Shown here piece by piece: positions 59,012-64,000 of a stretch of DNA of 64,000 nucleotides. The first letter of the stretch is position 1, and the number at the start of each line of letters is the position of its first letter. The DNA comes from M55B112 sp964539395 (lineage in GTDB: Bacteria; Bacteroidota; Bacteroidia; Bacteroidales; GCA-2748055). The DNA is taken from assembly GCA_964539395.1 (NCBI GenBank), contig CAZIIU010000008.1, positions 1-64,000 of the forward strand, written 5' to 3'. The notes beneath the pieces were generated by a model. The model searched no databases, was not told where the DNA came from, and saw nothing but the letters and a program-made list of their open reading frames with translations. Made by a program: the position numbers and the translations under genes.

Positions 59012-61354
59012 TTAATAGTCTTTCGGTATAAAGAAGAATGTGCCATTCTCATCCTGTAATCCGGCTATTTTTCCAAACTGAGGCTTTTGCTGATTCAGTC
59101 CGACTACCGCAGTTGTAACCTTCTGAACGATACTTTCAATTGGTATGCAGGCATCCGGATTATTAGCCAGCGTATTAGCAAAGGTTCTGGTAAACTGACT
59201 ATCGTCACTGGCAAGTTCATACCCGGCTGAAGAGAGGACCTGGGATGACTTAAACCGGGTAGCTTCCCAATCGTCACAGCTCCTTATCTCGTTTGAAGAC
59301 CGCATGGCCTGGTAGAAACTGGGACCCGATTCACATGCATCAGTTACTACAAGGGTGTGTGTCAGGATCTCAGGATATGATTGCATAGAAGCCTTCAATG
59401 CATTGATATTGAAATAAGTGAACTCATCGTCCCGCTTCGCATCAACAGGGATCCAATAACCAGTCTCATTTACAAACTTTCCATGTCCGGCATACCAGAC
59501 CATAATTGAGTTAACCATGTTGCTCCTGAGCAGATCCCTGAGTTCAATGGCAAAAAAGCGCTCCATGTCTTCCTTGGTCATGTCCTTCTTGTGAATAAAA
59601 TTATGAACCTGGTATTTTGTCAAAGCAGTCTTCATAAGGGTTACATCCTTGGAAGGACCCTCAAGGCTGGCAAAATGATGATAATTAGAATTCTCGATGA
59701 ATACTGCCCAGGTTTTACCCATCGGATTGCTGCTATAGCTGGCAGCATCCCTGTTAAGAGAAAATTCTACATCTGCGATATTTCCATAAATATCCTCAGC
59801 TTTTACAGTAAGTCGACTGCGGTTTTCAACCCTGACCCTCGCAGAAAAGACCGGATTATTATCTGAGGGCACAAAGCTGGCAGCAACATTATCGATATAG
59901 ATTGACCTGATAAGGCTTTCATCAGCAATCTTTCCCTCCACATAAATAACAGGATCCTCAGAATCCAGGTAGATGGTATTATTGTCAGATGCATAGGGTG
60001 CAATAATATTGACTTCTGGAACATCAGTCTCTGTTCTGAGAATATTAAAAATGGCAGTCTCCTCATTATTATAGATGTCACTCACCTCGACAATGATTTG
60101 ATCGGCATCCCTCAGGTTGATGCTCGCCAGAAACTCAAAACCCTCATCCGTTCTGGCAGGCTGAACAGCGAAATTATTGACTTTTAATGACTTAATGTCA
60201 CTTTCATCCTCAATCATTCCACTTAGAGCCAATACATTAAGGTCCTTGGGGATATGTACGGTCCTGTCCTTTCCGGAAGCTGGTTCAATTAATTTTACTT
60301 TCGGTTTGACGCTCTCCCGGTTAATCTCGTACATGCGTTCATTTGCCTGTGCAAGCAGCCGCTGTGCATCCCCGTCATATTCCGATAATTCAAGCAGTTT
60401 GTTATAGTCGGCTTTGGCGGATTTGAAATCCCTGATCTGCTCATAAGATCGTGCTCTTTTATAATAAACATCTGCAAGGGTATCTCCCGCCTCAATGGCA
60501 AAAGTATAATCGACAATAGCATCTGAATGCCTGCTCAGCAACTGATAAAAATCTCCCCTCAGCGTATGTAATTCGGGATCTCCCCTGTAGATAATCAAGG
60601 CCTCGGATACATCATTGACTGCCTGGGTGATATTCATTCTTGCAGCATGAATGCTGCTTCTGAGCATCAACGCCTCCTTGCTCCTTGAATTGATTCGCAG
60701 AACCTGGTTCACAGAAGACATTGCCAGGTCATATTTATCTCTCTCAAATGCCAGTTTGCCAAGAGCGAGGTGCACCTCCTCCATGTTTTTATTCTTATCG
60801 ATGGATTTCTTATATGCATCCTCTGCCTCATCATAAAGCTCCAGACTTTCATAAACCCTGGCCAGATTATAGAAATTCAATGCATCCTCCTTAAATCTAA
60901 GTGCCCTTTTACAATCGTCAAGTGCCTCCTGGTATCTTTTCAACGCAAAATATACCTGTGTCCTTGTTTGATAAGCTTCCAGATAGTTTGACTTCTTTTC
61001 AATGGCTTTATCGAGTTTAGCCAACGCCGCGCCATATTTTTCAGCATTAAAAAAAGCCCTGCCGGCAAGGTAGTACAGCTCAGCGTCATTGTCTCTGAAA
61101 ACCAAAGCTCTTTCATAATCATCAGCTGCTTCAGCAAATCTGTTGATCCGTTCATACGCTGCTGCTCTTGCAACATACGCTTTATAGTCTTCAGGCTTTA
61201 AATCAATCGCATTGGAATACTGCTCAATGGCATCCTCATATTTTTGTACCTTGAAAAAATCATCCCCGGCCTTAAAATATTTTCTTGACGACTGACTAAA
61301 ACCAGTTGATATTGCCGCGAGCAATAGTATTATAATTGGTACGAATTTTTTCAT
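59012..61354 (-). CDS. Secreted TPR protein with C-terminal caspase-like (C14) domain
   Basis: A 780-residue protein with a signal peptide (IIILLLAAISTGFSQ, residues ~5-21), about ten TPR units (residues ~25-345, e.g. YEDAIEQYSNAIDLKPEDYKAY), two or three Ig-like beta domains (~355-545, PKVKLIEPASGKDRT, VNIIAPYASDNNT) and a peptidase C14 domain (~546-780). The catalytic dyad is His624 in MVWYAGHGKF and Cys674 in LVVTDACESGPSF. The signal peptide places this caspase-like protease in the periplasm or outer membrane. It is followed immediately by a propeller-PP2C sensor. Function unknown; substrate presumably a surface or T9SS-related protein. Confidence 0.88.
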   Translation of the reverse strand: MKKFVPIIILLLAAISTGFSQSSRKYFKAGDDFFKVQKYEDAIEQYSNAIDLKPEDYKAYVARAAAYERINRFAEAADDYERALVFRDNDAELYYLAGRAFFNAEKYGAALAKLDKAIEKKSNYLEAYQTRTQVYFALKRYQEALDDCKRALRFKEDALNFYNLARVYESLELYDEAEDAYKKSIDKNKNMEEVHLALGKLAFERDKYDLAMSSVNQVLRINSRSKEALMLRSSIHAARMNITQAVNDVSEALIIYRGDPELHTLRGDFYQLLSRHSDAIVDYTFAIEAGDTLADVYYKRARSYEQIRDFKSAKADYNKLLELSEYDGDAQRLLAQANERMYEINRESVKPKVKLIEPASGKDRTVHIPKDLNVLALSGMIEDESDIKSLKVNNFAVQPARTDEGFEFLASINLRDADQIIVEVSDIYNNEETAIFNILRTETDVPEVNIIAPYASDNNTIYLDSEDPVIYVEGKIADESLIRSIYIDNVAASFVPSDNNPVFSARVRVENRSRLTVKAEDIYGNIADVEFSLNRDAASYSSNPMGKTWAVFIENSNYHHFASLEGPSKDVTLMKTALTKYQVHNFIHKKDMTKEDMERFFAIELRDLLRSNMVNSIMVWYAGHGKFVNETGYWIPVDAKRDDEFTYFNINALKASMQSYPEILTHTLVVTDACESGPSFYQAMRSSNEIRSCDDWEATRFKSSQVLSSAGYELASDDSQFTRTFANTLANNPDACIPIESIVQKVTTAVVGLNQQKPQFGKIAGLQDENGTFFFIPKDY

Positions 61355-61467
61355 GGGTGGTTTATTTTTTGCTGATTTTACGAAAATAATAAATAATTGT
61401 TACCAATATATCCATGCATTTACATAAATGTGCCATAATAGTCCATTAAATGACAACTATCTGAAGA

Positions 61468-62523
61468 TTAACTATCCGGACCATTCCTGTAGAATATGCT
61501 TAGTTCGCTTCCTTCAAATTGTAAAACCTCATCAGGCGACTGTTTCAGTACCGGTGCCTTTACTCCTTGTGAAAACACTATTTTGCCCGTAAAAACCCTG
61601 GCTTCATCCCACAAACCCTCATTGATCAATGATGTATGCAATTGTTGTCCACCCTCAACAAGAATTGAGATGATCTTCTGCTCATAGAGCTCTGTCATCA
61701 CGTCCGCCATTTGATATTCATGATCAATAAGTATGCTGTTCGCCTTTCCTGAGTATCTTTCCTGGTTACATGTAAAAATGAGTGTATCCTGACTGTTATC
61801 GAGGATATTGGCTGATTCGGGAATGCGTCCGTTACGGTCGAAAGTGATCCTGAGCGGGCTGTTACCTTTCCAGCGTCTGACATTCAGCTTGGGATTGTCA
61901 GCAATGATCGTATTTGTACCAACCATCAAACCGGCCTCCTCCGATCGCCATTTATGGACAAGCGTTCTGCCAATATCATCGGTGATCCAATTTGTGCCAA
62001 TGGGATCTCCAGCCTGCCGTTCAATATCAATAAACCCGTCAGCAGTTGCTGCCCATTTAAGAATTATATAGGGCCGTTTTTCCTGATGAAATGTCAGGAA
62101 TCTCCTGTTTAAAAATTCACCTTGATTGACCAATACGCCATCAACAACCTCGGTCCCGCCATTCTTCAATGCCTCTATACCTCTGCCACTTACACTGGGG
62201 AAAGGATCTGTATTTGAAATCACTACCCTCGGAATTTTGTGGTTCAGGATCAGGGTACTGCATGGTGGAGTCTTGCCAAAATGTGAACAGGGCTCCAGGT
62301 TAATGTAGATTGTCGATTCCTGCAACAAAGATTTATCCTTCACTGCCCGAATCGCATTAACCTCAGCATGTGGTCCTCCATATTCATGGTGATATCCCTC
62401 TCCAATGATCCTGTCCTGAAACACTATAACGGATCCAACAAGGGGGTTGGTCCTGGTATTGCCCAGACCATGAGAAGCAAGTTCGAAACAGCGCCGCATG
62501 TATATCTCATCCTTGGAATACAT
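61468..62523 (-). CDS. ribD: Bifunctional riboflavin biosynthesis protein RibD
   Basis: RibD performs the deamination and then the ribose reduction of the second and third steps of riboflavin synthesis. The 351 residues have the N-terminal deaminase (GEGYHHEYGGPHAEVNAI and LEPCSHFGKTPPCSTLIL, zinc ligands His and two Cys) and the C-terminal reductase (YIILKWAATADGFI, GLMVGTNTIIADNPKLNVR, VEGGQQLHTSLI). The other rib genes are absent here except ribF at 7.4 kb. It is divergent from prmC with 27 bp between start codons. Confidence 0.95.
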   Translation of the reverse strand: MYSKDEIYMRRCFELASHGLGNTRTNPLVGSVIVFQDRIIGEGYHHEYGGPHAEVNAIRAVKDKSLLQESTIYINLEPCSHFGKTPPCSTLILNHKIPRVVISNTDPFPSVSGRGIEALKNGGTEVVDGVLVNQGEFLNRRFLTFHQEKRPYIILKWAATADGFIDIERQAGDPIGTNWITDDIGRTLVHKWRSEEAGLMVGTNTIIADNPKLNVRRWKGNSPLRITFDRNGRIPESANILDNSQDTLIFTCNQERYSGKANSILIDHEYQMADVMTELYEQKIISILVEGGQQLHTSLINEGLWDEARVFTGKIVFSQGVKAPVLKQSPDEVLQFEGSELSIFYRNGPDS

Positions 62524-62539
62524 CGTTTTCTTAATTTCT

Positions 62540-62547
62540 TATCTTTG
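62540..62547 (+). promoter_or_regulatory. -7 box of prmC
   Basis: TATCTTTG with the ATG at 62551, only 3 nt downstream, so the mRNA would be leaderless. A TTG at 62513-62515 lies 24 bp upstream, longer than ideal. Confidence 0.5.
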
Positions 62548-62550
62548 AAT

Positions 62551-63414
62551 ATGCACAAAGAGGTACAATACATATCGGGGATCAGACGCTCTATGATCAA
62601 CCAATTATCGGAAATCGTCCCTGGCAATGAAGCAGTTTCGTTAACCAGGCTGATTCTCGAACATGTTGGTTATCCCGAGCTTACCATTCTAACAAACCCC
62701 TATGCTGAAATACCTGAAAAAACACGCTCCGAAATTACTAAAATTGTTGGTGAATTAAAGAAAAACAGGCCTATTCAATACATTTTGGGAAAAGTTCATT
62801 TCCTCGGCCTAATGCTGCATGTAGACGAACATGTACTGATACCGCGAACAGAAACTGAAGAGCTCGTATTAAAAATCATTGAGGAAACTCCTGTTACAGG
62901 CAGACCAACAATTATCGATATAGGTTGTGGGAGCGGTTGTATTTCCATTGCTTTGGCACACAGTATTCCCGACAGCAAGGTAAGCGCAATGGAAATAGAT
63001 GAATCAGCACTAATAATTGCAAAGAAGAATGCACTGCTTAACAATGTACATGTGAATTTTATCCATCAGAGTATTTTTGAGCCATGGAAAGGTCCTGAAG
63101 AAGACCAGTTTGATATTATTGTCAGCAATCCACCTTATGTTACCGAGTCCGACAAATTACTGATGCCGTTAAATGTAACTGAAGCTGAGCCCGGGATTGC
63201 ACTGTATGTATCAGATGATGAGCCGCTCACCTTCTACCAGGCTATTATCAGATTTTCGGAAAAACGGTTGGCGGAAACAGGCACGGTCTGGGTAGAAATC
63301 AATGAAAGATTTGGAAATGAGACTGTACAACTGTTTGCCGATGCCGGATTTGGCAAAGTATTGCTTCTGGAAGACATCCACGGTAAAGACAGATTTATTT
63401 GTGCGAAAAAATAA
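62551..63414 (+). CDS. prmC: Peptide chain release factor N5-glutamine methyltransferase
   Basis: PrmC methylates the GGQ glutamine of RF1/RF2. The 287 residues have an N-terminal helical domain, the SAM-binding IIDIGCGSGCISIALA and the substrate motif IIVSNPPYVTESD, with RPIQYILGKVHFLG and PRTETEELV before it. The start at 62551 is right after a -7 box; the open frame extends 61 codons upstream through ribD antisense sequence but adds no conserved residues. recX follows 69 bp downstream. Confidence 0.94.
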   Translation: MHKEVQYISGIRRSMINQLSEIVPGNEAVSLTRLILEHVGYPELTILTNPYAEIPEKTRSEITKIVGELKKNRPIQYILGKVHFLGLMLHVDEHVLIPRTETEELVLKIIEETPVTGRPTIIDIGCGSGCISIALAHSIPDSKVSAMEIDESALIIAKKNALLNNVHVNFIHQSIFEPWKGPEEDQFDIIVSNPPYVTESDKLLMPLNVTEAEPGIALYVSDDEPLTFYQAIIRFSEKRLAETGTVWVEINERFGNETVQLFADAGFGKVLLLEDIHGKDRFICAKK

Positions 63415-63483
63415 CCATCCCTGCACCATTCACCTGGGATCTTTAATGAATATAATCAGGAATCAAGCAATGAAAACAGAACA

Positions 63484-63948
63484 ATGACAACAGATTATGA
63501 AAAAGCTGTCGAAAAGGCTGCAAGGCTATGCAGTCAATCTGAAAAGTGCAGTTATGACATCAGGGAAAAACTGACCGCCTGGGGATTAAATGAAGCAGAA
63601 TCTGAAAACGCGATCAGCTACCTGAAAAAAAACAAGTTCCTTGATGATGAAAGATATGCTCAGTCTTTTGTGAAAGACAAGTTAAAATTCAACAAATGGG
63701 GGAGGATAAAGATTGCTTATTCCTTGCGTCGAAAGCAAATCCGGGAAGAGATCATTGAAAATGTGATCGAAACAATTGATGAATCATTCTATAATGCATT
63801 GATCGATCAGCTCATTGCTGCAAAAATAGAAGCAATCGGAAAAGTCAGGACACCGGCCGGTAAAGCAAAAATTTTTCGCTTCGCTGCACAAAGAGGTTTT
63901 ACATCTGAGGAGATCATCGATTCATTGAAAAGGCTTAATGAACATTAG
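63484..63948 (+). CDS. recX: Regulatory protein RecX
   Basis: RecX modulates RecA filaments. The 154 residues are three-helix RecX repeats: AARLCSQSEKCSYDIREKL, YLKKNKFLDDERYAQSFVKD and KFNKWGRIKIAYSLRRK, ending FRFAAQRGFTSEEIIDSLKR. The length is typical for Bacteroidota. No recA is adjacent. Beyond its stop the window ends; an ATG at 63994 may start the next gene, but only two codons are visible. Confidence 0.9.
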   Translation: MTTDYEKAVEKAARLCSQSEKCSYDIREKLTAWGLNEAESENAISYLKKNKFLDDERYAQSFVKDKLKFNKWGRIKIAYSLRRKQIREEIIENVIETIDESFYNALIDQLIAAKIEAIGKVRTPAGKAKIFRFAAQRGFTSEEIIDSLKRLNEH

Positions 63949-64000
63949 ACGTTTCATATCAGTTACGCTGGTTCTCGTTTTAACACGTGCACTATGACAA

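Noticed and set aside
62368..62550. Extended N-terminus for PrmC
   Set aside because: It runs antisense through ribD and upstream of the TATCTTTG box; conservation begins after 62551.
63938..63997. Short signal-peptide-like frame at the end of the window
   Set aside because: It is only 19 codons and overlaps the recX 3' end; probably chance.
1..64000. Mobile elements, CRISPR arrays, tRNA and rRNA genes
   Set aside because: I looked through the intergenic regions on both strands and found no transposase, spacer-repeat array, or cloverleaf/rRNA sequence.

Overview
The window reads as a contiguous piece of chromosome from a member of the Bacteroidota, probably a Bacteroidales/Marinilabiliales-type organism (the phylum call is well supported, the order is inference). 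The reasons are repeated TAnnTTTG -7 boxes, several with a TTG -33 element 18-20 bp upstream; almost no Shine-Dalgarno sequences; a type IX secretion (T9SS) C-terminal sorting domain; a glycogen synthase-phosphorylase fusion; and many Sec lipoproteins of Bacteroidota style. Genes are densely packed on both strands with frequent start/stop overlaps. I see no rRNA, tRNA, CRISPR array, insertion sequence, prophage or integration scar.

Layout. 1-5.4 kb: ribosomal proteins L21 and L27, serS, an EamA transporter, ruvC, then (minus strand) HIT protein, greA and an acidic membrane protein. 5.5-8.4 kb: a Rieske-like envelope protein, ahcY and ribF. 8.5-19.6 kb: an alpha-glucan storage cluster made of a eukaryotic-type branching enzyme (plus strand) facing a four-gene minus-strand operon (debranching enzyme, GT4 glycosyltransferase, GH57 amylase, synthase-phosphorylase fusion). 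19.8-23 kb: two tandem thioredoxin-fold lipoproteins lacking CXXC, and lpxH. 23-30.7 kb: membrane pyrophosphatase, sulfotransferase, RicT-like PSP1 protein, lipA, mtaB and a flavin reductase. 30.8-39.7 kb: yifB, an orphan lipoprotein, gmhA, a small membrane protein with mutL, two rhomboids, an EEP-family protein and a SPOR lipoprotein. 39.8-42.3 kb: two phosphofructokinases with pyrophosphate-type active sites. 42.6-45.8 kb: a zinc operon (Zur-like regulator, yidD, znuA, znuC, znuB). 45.9-50.2 kb: dapD, GT4, tsaC, rimM, rpsP and a tiny T9SS-tagged protein. 50.6-55.9 kb: dnaE with a fused proofreading exonuclease, trxA and a LOG-family protein. 55.8-61.4 kb: a two-gene operon pairing a secreted TPR-caspase with a beta-propeller/PP2C signalling protein. 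61.5-64 kb: ribD, prmC and recX.

How the genes work together. The glucan cluster carries chain synthesis, branching, debranching, phosphorolysis and amylolysis, with no ADP-glucose pyrophosphorylase in view; its synthase and branching enzyme both resemble the eukaryotic pathway. The membrane pyrophosphatase and the two PPi-type phosphofructokinases suggest a pyrophosphate-linked energy economy. The zinc operon has a palindrome over its own promoter that could be the Zur operator.

The most unusual unit is the TPR-caspase plus propeller-PP2C operon at 55.8-61.4 kb, which looks like an envelope sensor/protease module of unknown function. All functional statements come from reading motifs by eye; no database search was run.
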